This document shows positions 41,312-49,720 of a stretch of DNA of 64,000 nt, piece by piece. Position 1 is the stretch's first letter. Each line of letters starts with the position of its first letter. The position numbers and the translations under genes were made by a program. A model generated the notes under the pieces. It was not told the origin of the DNA. It did not search any database and saw nothing but the letters and a program-made list of their open reading frames with translations. Origin of the DNA: Bacteroidales bacterium (lineage in GTDB: Bacteria > Bacteroidota > Bacteroidia > Bacteroidales > UBA932); contig JAFRSW010000019.1 in NCBI GenBank assembly GCA_017427385.1, positions 186,001-250,000 of the forward strand, written 5' to 3'.

Positions 41312-44300
41312 GAATATAAGGGTCTGGACCTGGTAGCGACGGGAAACCGTGTGCTGGAGCGTTGGAAAGAGCACAAGGCCTTCGAGAAGAGCCTTGAACT
41401 TGCAGAAGGGGAGCCGGAGTACATTTTCTTTGAAGGTCCCCCGTCGGCAAACGGCATGCCCGGCATCCACCACGTGATGGCGCGTTCCATCAAGGATGCC
41501 ATCTGCCGCTACAAGAGCCAGACGGGTTGGAAGGTGCGCCGCCGCGCAGGATGGGATACCCACGGCCTTCCCGTGGAACTCGGCGTGGAGAAGAAACTCG
41601 GCATCACCAAGGCCGACATCGGCACCAAGATTTCGATAGAAGAATACAACAACACCTGCCGCAAGGAGGTGATGAAATACACGGCCGAATGGGAGAACCT
41701 GACGGAGCGCGTAGGTTACTGGGTGGATATGAACGATCCCTACATCACCTATGACAACCGCTACATCGAAACCCTTTGGTACCTTCTCAAGAAGATATAC
41801 GACAAGGGCCTCCTTTATAAGGGATACACCATTCAGCCTTACAGCCCCACCGACGGCACCGGCCTCAGCTCCCATGAGCTGAACCAGCCCGGATGCTACC
41901 GCGATGTGACCGATACGACCGCCACCGTGCAGTTTGAGGTCATCCGCGACGCTGCATCCGAAAAGCTTTTTGGCGAAGGCCCCGTCTATATCCTGGCATG
42001 GACCACCACCCCCTGGACCCTTCCTTCCAATACCGCGCTCTGCGTCGGCCCGAAGATAGAATACGTGAGGGTGAAATCCACCAACCAGTACACCGGCAAG
42101 GAGGCCGTTTACGTGCTGGCGAAGGAACTCGTGGGCGCCTGGTTCAACGATAAGATCGCCTACGAAGTTCTCCCTGGCACTCTCAAGGGCAGTGAACTCG
42201 TGGGCATACGCTACAAGCAGCTGATCCCCTGGTTCAAGCCGGACGGAAAGGCTTTCGAGGTCATCCCCGGAGACTATGTCACCACCGAAGACGGTACCGG
42301 CATAGTGCACATCGCACCTTCATTCGGTGCGGATGATAAGCGCGTGGCCGCCGCTGCAGGCATCGTGGGCATCATGCCCGTGGACCGCAACGGTAACTTG
42401 ATGGCCCAGGTGGATACCCAGGGCCGTTTCGTGCGTGTGGAGGATCTCGATCCGGCATACGCTGCCTCGAGCGTGGATGCATCCTACAATGAGTATGCAG
42501 GCAGGTATGTCAAGAACGCGATAGACGATTACTTCCGCAAGCTGCACGGTGAGGATCTCCTTCCGAAGGATGCTCCTGTGCTGGATGTGGACCTTTGCGT
42601 GATGATGAAGCAGGACGGCCGCCTCTTCCGCATGCAGAAGCATGTTCACAGCTATCCTCATAGCTGGCGCACCGACTGCCCCGTCATCTACTATCCCCTC
42701 GACTCCTGGTTCATCAAGACCACGGCCGTGAAGGATGAGATGGTGGCCCTGAATAAGCAGATCACCTGGAAGCCGGAATCCACCGGCACCGGCCGCTTCG
42801 GCGTGTGGCTCGAAAACATCCAGGACTGGAACCTCAGCCGCAGCCGCTTCTGGGGCACGCCGTTGCCTATCTGGCGCACCGAAGATGGCAAAGAAGAGAT
42901 ATGCATAGGCAGCGTGAAGGAACTCTATGCCGAGATAGAAAAGGCTGTGGCCGCAGGTGTCATGCCTTCCAATCCTCTGAAGGACAAGGGCTTCGACCCT
43001 GCCGACATGGGCAAGGCCAACTACGACCGCATCGATCTCCACAGACCCTATGTGGACAACATCTTCCTCGTCAGCCCTTCGGGCAGGAAGATGACCCGCG
43101 AGACCGACCTCATCGACGTCTGGTTCGATTCGGGTTCCATGCCTTACGCCCAGACAGGCCTCCGTGGCATCGACAGCCCTGATTTCGGCATCACCGCCGA
43201 CTTTATCGCCGAAGGTGTCGACCAGACCCGCGGATGGTTCTATACCCTGCACGCCGTCCACACCATGGTGAGCGGCACTCCCGCTTTCAAGCGCGTGATT
43301 TCCAACGGCCTGGTGCTCGACAAGGACGGCAACAAGATGAGCAAGCGCCTCGGCAATGCCGTGGATCCTTTCAAGGCCCTCGACACCTACGGCGCGGATG
43401 CCCTGCGCTGGTACATGCTCACGAACGCCCAGCCCTGGGACAACCTTCGTTTCGACGAGGGCGGCGTCGACGAGATACGGCGTAAGTTCTTCGGCACGCT
43501 CTATAATACTTATTCGTTCTTTGCTCTCTATGCCAACGTAGACGGTTGGACACCCTGTCATTCCGAGCGAAGCGTAGGAATCTCAGAAACAGATAAGTGG
43601 ATCATATCGCTGAAGAACAGCTTGATCCGCGACGTGCGCGCAGCATACGAAGACTACGACATCACCCTCGCAGGGCGCCTCATACAGACCTTCGTCTGCG
43701 ACCATCTCTCCAACTGGTACGTGCGCCTGAACCGCAAGCGCTTCTGGGGAGGCGGGCTCACGCCGGACAAGCAGGCGGCCTACCAGACCCTCTACGACGT
43801 GCTGAAGACCGTTACCCTTCTGGCAGCGCCGATCGCTCCATTCTACACCGACGAACTCTGGCTCGACCTGGTTCCGGGTGCCGAGTGCGTGCACTTCGAG
43901 AAGATGCCTGAGGCCGATGAATCCCTAATCGACCGCGACCTGGAGGAGCGCATGGAACTGGCCCAGAAGGCTACTTCGCTGGTGCTGGCACTCCGCCGCA
44001 AGGTGAACATCAAGGTCCGCCAGCCGCTGGCCAAGATGCTCATCCCTGTCATATCCGACAAGGTTCGCGAGCAGCTCGAAGGGGTGAAGAACCTGATACT
44101 TACCGAGGTGAATGTCAAGGAGGCCGAGTTCCTTTCGGACACCACCGGCATCATCACTAAGAAGATAAAACCCAATTTCCGTGTGCTCGGCAAGAAGTAC
44201 GGTGCGCAGATGAAGGAAATCGCCGCTGCGTTCGGCTCGCTGGACCAGGCAACCATCTCCGCCATCCAGGCGTCCGCCGAATACACACTGGCGCTGCCGT

Positions 44301-44686
44301 CCGGCCCTGTGGTGCTGACTCCGGAAGATTACGAAATAACCTCCGAGGACATGCCCGGATGGCTCGTGGCATCCGAAGGCCAGCTCACCATCGCCTTGGA
44401 TATCCAGCTGAGCGATGCGCTGGTACGTGAGGGTACGGCCCGCGAACTCATCAACCGCATCCAGAACCTCCGCAAGGACAGTGGCTTCGAGGTGACGGAC
44501 AAGATAGACGTGGAGATAGCTGCGGAAGGCGATGCCGCCGACGAGATTGCAGCTTCGCTTACTGATTATAAAGACTATATCGCTTCCCAGACCCTCGCAT
44601 TGTCGGTCGCGCTCGTACCCGGGTGCGACGGCGCTGCGGTGGAGTGGAACGACAGCACAATAAAGATAAAAGTAATACGAAAATAG
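41300..44686 (+). CDS. ileS: Isoleucyl-tRNA synthetase
   Basis: This is a 1128-residue class I aminoacyl-tRNA synthetase. The HIGH-type motif is PPSANGMPGIHH (about 50-61), with the long CP1 editing domain following (WTTTPWTLPSNTALCVGP, DGTGIVHIAPSFGADD), then IQDWNLSRSRFWGTPLPIW, and the KMSKS motif as KMSKRLGN near residue 681. The C-terminal part holds the anticodon-binding helices and a DUF5915-like tail. The residues PCHSERSVGISE in the linker between the catalytic core and the anticodon domain (about 753-764) are encoded by a repeat also present in tsaB. The length is close to other Bacteroidota enzymes. It is followed seven bases later by the dksA-like gene. Confidence 0.97.
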   Translation: MTFKEYKGLDLVATGNRVLERWKEHKAFEKSLELAEGEPEYIFFEGPPSANGMPGIHHVMARSIKDAICRYKSQTGWKVRRRAGWDTHGLPVELGVEKKLGITKADIGTKISIEEYNNTCRKEVMKYTAEWENLTERVGYWVDMNDPYITYDNRYIETLWYLLKKIYDKGLLYKGYTIQPYSPTDGTGLSSHELNQPGCYRDVTDTTATVQFEVIRDAASEKLFGEGPVYILAWTTTPWTLPSNTALCVGPKIEYVRVKSTNQYTGKEAVYVLAKELVGAWFNDKIAYEVLPGTLKGSELVGIRYKQLIPWFKPDGKAFEVIPGDYVTTEDGTGIVHIAPSFGADDKRVAAAAGIVGIMPVDRNGNLMAQVDTQGRFVRVEDLDPAYAASSVDASYNEYAGRYVKNAIDDYFRKLHGEDLLPKDAPVLDVDLCVMMKQDGRLFRMQKHVHSYPHSWRTDCPVIYYPLDSWFIKTTAVKDEMVALNKQITWKPESTGTGRFGVWLENIQDWNLSRSRFWGTPLPIWRTEDGKEEICIGSVKELYAEIEKAVAAGVMPSNPLKDKGFDPADMGKANYDRIDLHRPYVDNIFLVSPSGRKMTRETDLIDVWFDSGSMPYAQTGLRGIDSPDFGITADFIAEGVDQTRGWFYTLHAVHTMVSGTPAFKRVISNGLVLDKDGNKMSKRLGNAVDPFKALDTYGADALRWYMLTNAQPWDNLRFDEGGVDEIRRKFFGTLYNTYSFFALYANVDGWTPCHSERSVGISETDKWIISLKNSLIRDVRAAYEDYDITLAGRLIQTFVCDHLSNWYVRLNRKRFWGGGLTPDKQAAYQTLYDVLKTVTLLAAPIAPFYTDELWLDLVPGAECVHFEKMPEADESLIDRDLEERMELAQKATSLVLALRRKVNIKVRQPLAKMLIPVISDKVREQLEGVKNLILTEVNVKEAEFLSDTTGIITKKIKPNFRVLGKKYGAQMKEIAAAFGSLDQATISAIQASAEYTLALPSGPVVLTPEDYEITSEDMPGWLVASEGQLTIALDIQLSDALVREGTARELINRIQNLRKDSGFEVTDKIDVEIAAEGDAADEIAASLTDYKDYIASQTLALSVALVPGCDGAAVEWNDSTIKIKVIRK
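43556..43584 (+). repeat. 29-base CHSERS-encoding repeat in ileS
   Basis: It starts TGTCATTCCGAGCGAAGCG and ends AGGAATCTC, in frame with ileS, giving CHSERSVGIS. It matches the tsaB copy at 27 of 29 positions. It lies in a variable linker of the enzyme, where an insertion should be tolerated. Confidence 0.85.
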
Positions 44687-44693
44687 ATTGATT

Positions 44694-45095
44694 ATGGCAG
44701 AACAGGAAAAGACACGTTATTCCGATGAGGAGCTTGCCGAGTTTAAGCAAATCATCGAAGGAATGCTGGAAAAAGCCCGGGCTGAGTATAATACCCTTCG
44801 CGGTGTCGTGATGCATGGTGGCAACAACGACATCGAGGACACCTCGCCCACGTTCCGCACCGTTGAGGATGACGGAGCCAACCAGCTTACCAAGGAAGAA
44901 GCGAGCCAGCTCGCCCAGCGCCAGTACAAGTTCATCAAGAATCTTGAGGCTGCTCTGATCCGTATCGAGAACAAGACTTACGGCATCTGCCGTGTAACCG
45001 GCAAACTCATCCCCAAGGAAAGGCTCCGTCTGGTGCCTCATGCCACTCTGACGGTGGAAGCCAAGGAGATGCTTGCCAAACAGGGTAAGAACTGA
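44694..45095 (+). CDS. TraR/DksA-family transcription factor, single-cysteine form
   Basis: This is a 133-residue protein starting MAEQEKTRYSDEELAEF at 44694; a TTG two codons earlier is not favoured. A coiled-coil helical hairpin (about 10-85) with acidic tip residues is followed by the degenerate zinc-finger region TYGICRVTGKLIPKERLRLVPHAT. Only one Cys remains where DksA has four, so it probably folds without zinc or with an altered site. In Bacteroidota this gene is regularly found between ileS and lspA. It should bind the RNA polymerase secondary channel, but its response to ppGpp is not known from the sequence. The stop TGA shares one base with the lspA ATG. Confidence 0.9.
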   Translation: MAEQEKTRYSDEELAEFKQIIEGMLEKARAEYNTLRGVVMHGGNNDIEDTSPTFRTVEDDGANQLTKEEASQLAQRQYKFIKNLEAALIRIENKTYGICRVTGKLIPKERLRLVPHATLTVEAKEMLAKQGKN

Positions 45096-45637
45096 TGAAG
45101 GTTTCTCGCGGAGCAAGGCTGCTCATACTGGGTGTATTGTTGGTTGTCGTGGATCAGGTAATCAAATACCTGGTCAAGACCAACATGGGCCTCGGCGAGC
45201 AGATCCATGTAATAGGGAACTGGTTCCGCCTCTGCTTCGTGGAGAACGAGGGAATGGCCTTCGGGATGAAGTTCGGAGGCTCCGTGGGCAAGTTCCTGCT
45301 TTCCCTTTTCCGCATTGTGCTTTTCGGCCTGCTTTGCTGGTGGATCCATTCCCTGGATAAGGCACGCAAGGCCCCCACGGGCGTTCTGGTCGGGCTTACT
45401 TTGATTACCGCCGGCGCTATGGGCAATATAATCGATTGCCTGTTTTATGGGTTGATATGGGACTATGCTCCGTTTATGTTCGGACGTGTGGTGGACATGT
45501 TTTATTTTCCTCTTATCCACAATGCCGCCGGAGATGTCATTTTCTTCAGTCCCGTGTTCAATTTCGCGGATTCCTGCGTAACGGTTGGTGCGTTCTACCT
45601 GCTGCTGTTCCACTGGCGATTCTTCGTAAAAGAATAA
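45095..45637 (+). CDS. lspA: Lipoprotein signal peptidase (signal peptidase II)
   Basis: This is a 180-residue inner-membrane aspartyl protease that cleaves prolipoprotein signal peptides. Four membrane helices are visible. The catalytic Asp114 (GNIIDCLFYG) and Asp159 (FNFADSCVTVG) are both present, as is the N-terminal VVVDQVIKYLV. The loop between the two catalytic motifs (about 40 residues) is longer than in E. coli, as is usual in Bacteroidota. It processes the many lipoproteins seen in this window. Its start shares one base with the upstream stop, and a strong hairpin follows. Confidence 0.96.
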   Translation: MKVSRGARLLILGVLLVVVDQVIKYLVKTNMGLGEQIHVIGNWFRLCFVENEGMAFGMKFGGSVGKFLLSLFRIVLFGLLCWWIHSLDKARKAPTGVLVGLTLITAGAMGNIIDCLFYGLIWDYAPFMFGRVVDMFYFPLIHNAAGDVIFFSPVFNFADSCVTVGAFYLLLFHWRFFVKE

Positions 45638-45663
45638 AGGCTGTTGATAATCAAGCAATTAAG

Positions 45664-45700
45664 CAAAACCGTCTGGTACAAACGTACCAGACGGTTTTGT
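45664..45700. terminator. Bidirectional terminator between lspA and the beta-barrel gene
   Basis: A 16-base-pair perfect stem, 45664-45679 with 45684-45699, and an AAAC loop. The A-run and T-run at the base (AAAACCGTCTGG ... CCAGACGGTTTT) give a T-tract in both directions, ending lspA on the plus strand and the gene at 45728 on the minus strand. Confidence 0.85.
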
Positions 45701-45727
45701 GTAACTCCCTGATAATCAGGGGATGTT

Positions 45728-46321
45728 TTAGAACAGATATGCTACGCCGAAGTTGACACCGCTTGCCTTGAGGACTGCGTTGTCGCTGGTGTTACGGTCG
45801 AGGAGGCCGATGTTGTAGCCAACATAAGCACGGACCATATCCATTACGTCGAGAGCTACGCCGCCGCCAACGAGGATGTCGAAGGGTGCATAGGTGGAGT
45901 TGTCGCCGTAGAGGTTGACTTCACCGGTGCTGACGGTGATGCCGAATGCGGTTGCGCCGCCTGCAACAACACCGCTGATGCCATAGCTGAAGGTGGGGCC
46001 AAGATAAGGAACAAGCTTGATGCCGTCAACGAGCTCGATGCCGTAGTTGAACAGCACGGGAATTGCAATGTAATTCTCCTTGCGATAGTTGTTGTCGTCC
46101 TCCTTGTAGTTCTGCATTGCGAACTGGATACCGGGAGCGACTGCGAGGCCGTTCACGAGGGGAATGTTGTAGGTGGCGCCGAAAGTAAGGCCACCAAGGT
46201 TAGTGGTAGTGTTGTCACCTTTGAGGGTGGTGCTTGCATAACCGACCCCAACGCCGATCTGAGCATTTGCGCATACAGCTGCTACAGCTGCGAGTGCAAG
46301 GGTAAGGATAATCTTTTTCAT
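45728..46321 (-). CDS. Outer-membrane beta-barrel protein
   Basis: This is a 197-residue protein with signal peptide MKKIILTLALAAVAAVCANAQ and a small eight-stranded barrel pattern: alternating strands such as IGVGVGYASTTLKG, LGGLTFGATYNIPL, GLAVAPGIQFAMQNY, MVRAYVGYNIGLLDR, and the closing strand VNFGVAYLF with terminal Phe. It resembles the PorT/OmpX-like barrel families (PF13568 and similar), function unknown. It lies 45 bases downstream of the EF-hand membrane protein in the same direction and no promoter is visible between them. Confidence 0.88.
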   Translation of the reverse strand: MKKIILTLALAAVAAVCANAQIGVGVGYASTTLKGDNTTTNLGGLTFGATYNIPLVNGLAVAPGIQFAMQNYKEDDNNYRKENYIAIPVLFNYGIELVDGIKLVPYLGPTFSYGISGVVAGGATAFGITVSTGEVNLYGDNSTYAPFDILVGGGVALDVMDMVRAYVGYNIGLLDRNTSDNAVLKASGVNFGVAYLF

Positions 46322-46366
46322 TTTTTATAATAAATGGTTTAGTATTTTTTCCGTTCAATAAGATGC

Positions 46367-48589
46367 TTATTCTGCCGTCTCCGTTGCAACTTCTTCGGCC
46401 GGGACGGTTTCCGTTTCGGCGTTTTCTGTTGCATTTTCGTCGACAGCCTCTACTGCTGCAGCCTCTGCCTTGGCGGCCTTGCAGGCCTTATACTTGGGGT
46501 ATCCCCAGTAAACGCCACCGGCAATGAGCAGGATAACTATGGTCCAGATGATGCACTTGCGCCTGCGGACTTTCTTTGCTTCGGCAGGATCCACATCCTT
46601 GAGCTTGGGATACTTTACGATCTGGGTGAGGCTCTTGCCGAACTTCGGCTTCACATAGGCGGCGGCGTTGATTGCCCAGCCGTTTGCATTGAGCACGGGG
46701 CCAAGGTCGCGCCTGCGGAGCTTGCGCCAGGTGATGAACACTGAAGGCAGGGAGATGACTAGCATCAGCCCTATAATAATAAGGATAAGAGCCCACCACT
46801 TGATGGCAGCGATGCCCTTTACCAAAGATACCACAAACTGCCCGAGGAGGCCGAGGGCCATTCCTAAAGCTGCAAAGATGCCGGCGAACTTGGCAATGTC
46901 GAAACTGCTCTGGATAGCAGCACCTGGAGCGGCTCCGGAGGTTGCCTTATCGGCAGAAGCAGTCAGGCTTGCCGCCGATTTGCTTTCTTTCTCCGCAGCG
47001 GACTTGTCCACCTTGTCGGAAATCCACTTCGCAACCTTCTTATAAGGTGCCCAGAATGCCTGGCGCAGGGAGATGGGGTTATCAACGATACTGGTGACGG
47101 TGGCGTCGTACTGCACGCCGTCGCGGTCGTAGAAGATGGCGTTCTTGCCGGGGCGGAGGCCGTCAACGTCGCCGTCTGTGAGCACGGCTGCGATGGGGAA
47201 GCCCTTGCCGGTGACCTTGTTGATGCAGTTGCAGTAGAGGATATACATCCCGCTGAGGCTGGAGATATCCCCGGCCTTGCCGGCATCTATCACCTTCACG
47301 CAAAGGTCGGTGCTGCGCTGGTCGATGTAGAGGCGTCCGGCCTGGAAGATGGCTTTGTCTTTCTTGGAATAGAAATCTTCGAACACCACGTAGTTCTTGA
47401 GGAACTTGTAGAAGTCGCGCACGTAGTGGAGGAGTTTGTCCACCGCCTCGATGCTGAGGGCTTCGGGCTCGAGGGCCTTGTCTTTCTCGATGAGCTCGAG
47501 CAGGGCGGCCTTCTTGTCGGCCTTGAGGGTGGCGTTCACCACGTCGATGCCGAGGGATTCTACCTCAGCACCCTTCTTGGCTGCCTTCCATGCGATGTAG
47601 GCGTCGAACTTGGCGAGCACGCCGAGCCATTCCTCTTCGGTGATGGCGTCCTTCTTAGGGAACTCGACGTCGAATACGAGGGCCTTGAGGGTTGCGAATG
47701 CGCCCTTCCATGCAGGGTTGATGCCTCCCTTCAGAGGGAGTTTGCCATCCGCCACGGGGCGGGCGAGGGGATAGGTGGCAATCTGGTCGGCCGCTGCGGC
47801 AAGGTCGCCGTCGCTGATGGCGCCGACCTTATCTACCGAAACGTCCACCACGCCGGCAACAGCGTCGTTGAAGCTGATGAGCTTGCAGCGCATGAACCAG
47901 TCGGCAATCTTTTCCTTGAGTGCCTCGCAGGCGGCGAGTGCGGCCTCGGTATTCTCCCCGAACGGGCCCTTCTCTTCCGCTGCCTTCCATGCGCTGTAGT
48001 CCGCACAGGCGGTGTAGAAGGCCTCGATCTGATCGGCGTTTACGCCATCGGCACCGCTGCGGTCTTTGGATGCACCGACGGTGGCGATAATGTTCTTGAT
48101 GGTCTCCTTGAGGGCTTCGTCGTCGGCACTGGCCTCGGTGATGATGCCATCGCCGTTGAACTGGGTCTCCGCGAAGATCTTCTCGTTGTCGGAGGTTTCG
48201 GCCAGAGAGATGCCGTCAGCCTCGATCTTCAGGTTGGAGAGTATCTGGCGGGCGGATTTCTCGAGCTTGGCGCCTTCTTCGTTCTTGGTGTTGAAGTCGG
48301 AGAACTTGAGGGAATCCTGCCCTTTCAGGAGCAGGTCGGGGTTCTTGAGGACACCGGTGACCCACTGGGCCGCGGCTATCACCTCGTCTACGTGGATGCG
48401 TCCGTCGCCGTCGGCATCGAGGAGCTTGAGGGTCTTTTCATCGAACTCCAGCCCGGTGGTGGGACAGCTGAGCACCGTCCACTTCTTGCGGTCGAGCTCT
48501 CCGAGGTTGGCGATGTCCGCACCGCTCTCGAGCTTCACCCGCACGGAGCCTCCCACGGAGGCGTACTTCCAGTTGTAGTTTTCTTTCAT
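46367..48589 (-). CDS. Large membrane protein with EF-hand loop, function unknown
   Basis: This is a 740-residue protein without a signal peptide. A perfect EF-hand-type calcium loop is present at residues 58-69 (DADGDGRIHVDE). Two weaker loops follow: FNGDGIITEAS near 145 and DRSGADGVNADQ near 175. The middle is helix-rich, with Lys/Ala/Asp-rich stretches. Hydrophobic helices lie at about 568-591, 598-621 and 679-698, and the last 40 residues are rich in Ala, Glu and Thr. The N-terminal 560 residues would face one side as a large soluble domain, probably the cytoplasm given the lack of a signal. I do not recognise the family. It lies between the endonuclease-like gene and the beta-barrel gene on the same strand, spaced by 12 and 45 bases. 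Confidence 0.75.
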   Translation of the reverse strand: MKENYNWKYASVGGSVRVKLESGADIANLGELDRKKWTVLSCPTTGLEFDEKTLKLLDADGDGRIHVDEVIAAAQWVTGVLKNPDLLLKGQDSLKFSDFNTKNEEGAKLEKSARQILSNLKIEADGISLAETSDNEKIFAETQFNGDGIITEASADDEALKETIKNIIATVGASKDRSGADGVNADQIEAFYTACADYSAWKAAEEKGPFGENTEAALAACEALKEKIADWFMRCKLISFNDAVAGVVDVSVDKVGAISDGDLAAAADQIATYPLARPVADGKLPLKGGINPAWKGAFATLKALVFDVEFPKKDAITEEEWLGVLAKFDAYIAWKAAKKGAEVESLGIDVVNATLKADKKAALLELIEKDKALEPEALSIEAVDKLLHYVRDFYKFLKNYVVFEDFYSKKDKAIFQAGRLYIDQRSTDLCVKVIDAGKAGDISSLSGMYILYCNCINKVTGKGFPIAAVLTDGDVDGLRPGKNAIFYDRDGVQYDATVTSIVDNPISLRQAFWAPYKKVAKWISDKVDKSAAEKESKSAASLTASADKATSGAAPGAAIQSSFDIAKFAGIFAALGMALGLLGQFVVSLVKGIAAIKWWALILIIIGLMLVISLPSVFITWRKLRRRDLGPVLNANGWAINAAAYVKPKFGKSLTQIVKYPKLKDVDPAEAKKVRRRKCIIWTIVILLIAGGVYWGYPKYKACKAAKAEAAAVEAVDENATENAETETVPAEEVATETAE

Positions 48590-48601
48590 ATAAGGATTGA
48601 T

Positions 48602-49447
48602 TTAGAATACGAGGATGGCCGCGATGGGGTAGTGGTCGGAAATGTAGGGGATTTCCGCATAGGTCTTGGTGATGGTCTCGTAGGAAGGGGCTGCGCTGAA
48701 TCCGGACTCATATATATAGTCGATCACGCGGTTGCCGTACTCGCCGGTGCCGAAGCCCTGGAAGGTGTCCAGACTGTCGGTCTTGGGAGCGATGTCGCGC
48801 ACGGATTCCATGCGGCCTTCGAGAGACTTGAGGCAAGGGTCGCCCAGGTCTACGTTGAAGTCGCCGGTGAGGATCATGGGATATCCTTCGGGATTGATTT
48901 CGTCGATGCGGTCCACGATGAGCTTGAGGCCCTTTTCGCGGGCTTCGACTCCAACATGGTCGAGATGAGTGTTGACGTAGTAGTATTTCTTATTGTAGCG
49001 CTTGTCCTTGAGCAGGGCCCATGTGGCGGTGCGGAAGCACTTGGCATCCCATCCGAGGGAAGGCTCCTCTGGGGTTTCGCTGAGCCAGAAGTTGCCCCAT
49101 TTCAGGAGTTTCTGGGTCTTGGTGTTCCAGAAGATGGCCATGACTTCGCCCTTCTCCTTGCCGTCATCGCGGGGAATGCCCACGTGGTCGTAGTCCGGGC
49201 AGTTCTCTTCGAGATAGTCGAGCTGCATCTTGAGGGCTTCCTGCAGGCCGAAGATGTCCGGCTGCTGGTCTGCTATCATCGCGGGAGATGCGGGCTTGCG
49301 GAGGTCCCATTCGTTGGGGCCGTCTTTCGCCTTGCCTACGCGGATGTTGTAGGAGATGACTTTGAGGGTCTGGTCGCCTTTCTTGCAGCCCATGGTTGCA
49401 GGAATTATCGTGGCGATACTCAGGATGATAAGGATGACTTTCTTCAT
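48602..49447 (-). CDS. Endonuclease/exonuclease/phosphatase-family lipoprotein
   Basis: This is a 281-residue secreted phosphodiesterase-like protein. MKKVILIILSIATIIPATMGC gives a signal peptide with a lipobox Cys. The DNase I-like fold is clear: VISYNIRVG, PDIFGLQEAL (metal-binding Glu), YVNTHLDHVG, ILTGDFNVD and the C-terminal YISDHYPIAAIL. The family covers nucleases, sphingomyelinases and inositol phosphatases, so the substrate is not determined; being exported it may act on periplasmic or extracellular nucleic acids or phosphoesters. A consensus promoter precedes it and it leads the minus-strand group of three genes. Confidence 0.88.
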   Translation of the reverse strand: MKKVILIILSIATIIPATMGCKKGDQTLKVISYNIRVGKAKDGPNEWDLRKPASPAMIADQQPDIFGLQEALKMQLDYLEENCPDYDHVGIPRDDGKEKGEVMAIFWNTKTQKLLKWGNFWLSETPEEPSLGWDAKCFRTATWALLKDKRYNKKYYYVNTHLDHVGVEAREKGLKLIVDRIDEINPEGYPMILTGDFNVDLGDPCLKSLEGRMESVRDIAPKTDSLDTFQGFGTGEYGNRVIDYIYESGFSAAPSYETITKTYAEIPYISDHYPIAAILVF

Positions 49448-49470
49448 TTGGTTGGTGTTAGTATATCATA

Positions 49471-49501
49471 CAAATGTAGTTTTTTTCTTCCATTTGTCAA
49501 A
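49471..49501 (-). promoter_or_regulatory. Promoter for the 48602-49447 gene
   Basis: On the minus strand TTTG (49501-49498), 19 bases, then TACATTTG (49478-49471), a full consensus match. It is back to back with the tRNA-Ser promoter; the two -33 elements face each other around one base. Confidence 0.75.
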
Positions 49502-49524
49502 ATAAAAGAAAATCCATACCTTTG
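49493..49524 (+). promoter_or_regulatory. Promoter for tRNA-Ser
   Basis: TTTG at 49493-49496, 20 bases, then TACCTTTG at 49517-49524, a full consensus match. The transcript would carry about 65 bases of leader before the mature tRNA, with short hairpin potential such as TGCGAA/TTCGCG near 49533-49546. Confidence 0.75.
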
Positions 49525-49593
49525 CAGTCCTGTTTGCGAAAGGTTCGCGGCAGGCACGCCCTGCAGTCTGAAGCGCTGCATCGCGTTTAATAT

Positions 49594-49678
49594 GGAGGAA
49601 TGGCCGAGTGGTCGATGGCGGCAGTCTTGAAAACTGTTGTACGGCAACGTACCGGGGGTTCGAATCCCTCTTCCTCCG
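49594..49678 (+). tRNA. tRNA-Ser (anticodon TGA)
   Basis: This is an 85-base gene. Acceptor stem GGAGGAA pairs with TTCCTCC, discriminator G. The D arm begins TGGCCGAGTGG, and the anticodon stem GCAGT/ACTGT encloses loop CTTGAAA, with TGA at 49628-49630. A long variable arm (about 15 bases, TACGGCAACGTA) follows, and the T arm contains GGTTCGAATCC. The long variable arm and the UCA-reading anticodon identify serine. CCA is not encoded. Confidence 0.96.
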
Positions 49679-49693
49679 CTTCGCTCCGGAAGA

Positions 49694-49720
49694 GGCATTG
49701 GCGTGCGCCAATGCTCTTTT
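49694..49720 (+). terminator. Terminator after tRNA-Ser
   Basis: GCATTGGCG at 49695-49703 pairs with CGCCAATGC at 49706-49714, followed by TCTTTTG. It should end the tRNA transcript. Confidence 0.75.

Noticed and set aside
47426-49630. Plus-strand open frame of 734 codons across the EF-hand and endonuclease-like genes
   Set aside because: It is antisense to two genes with clear signals and motifs, and runs through the divergent promoters into the tRNA-Ser gene.
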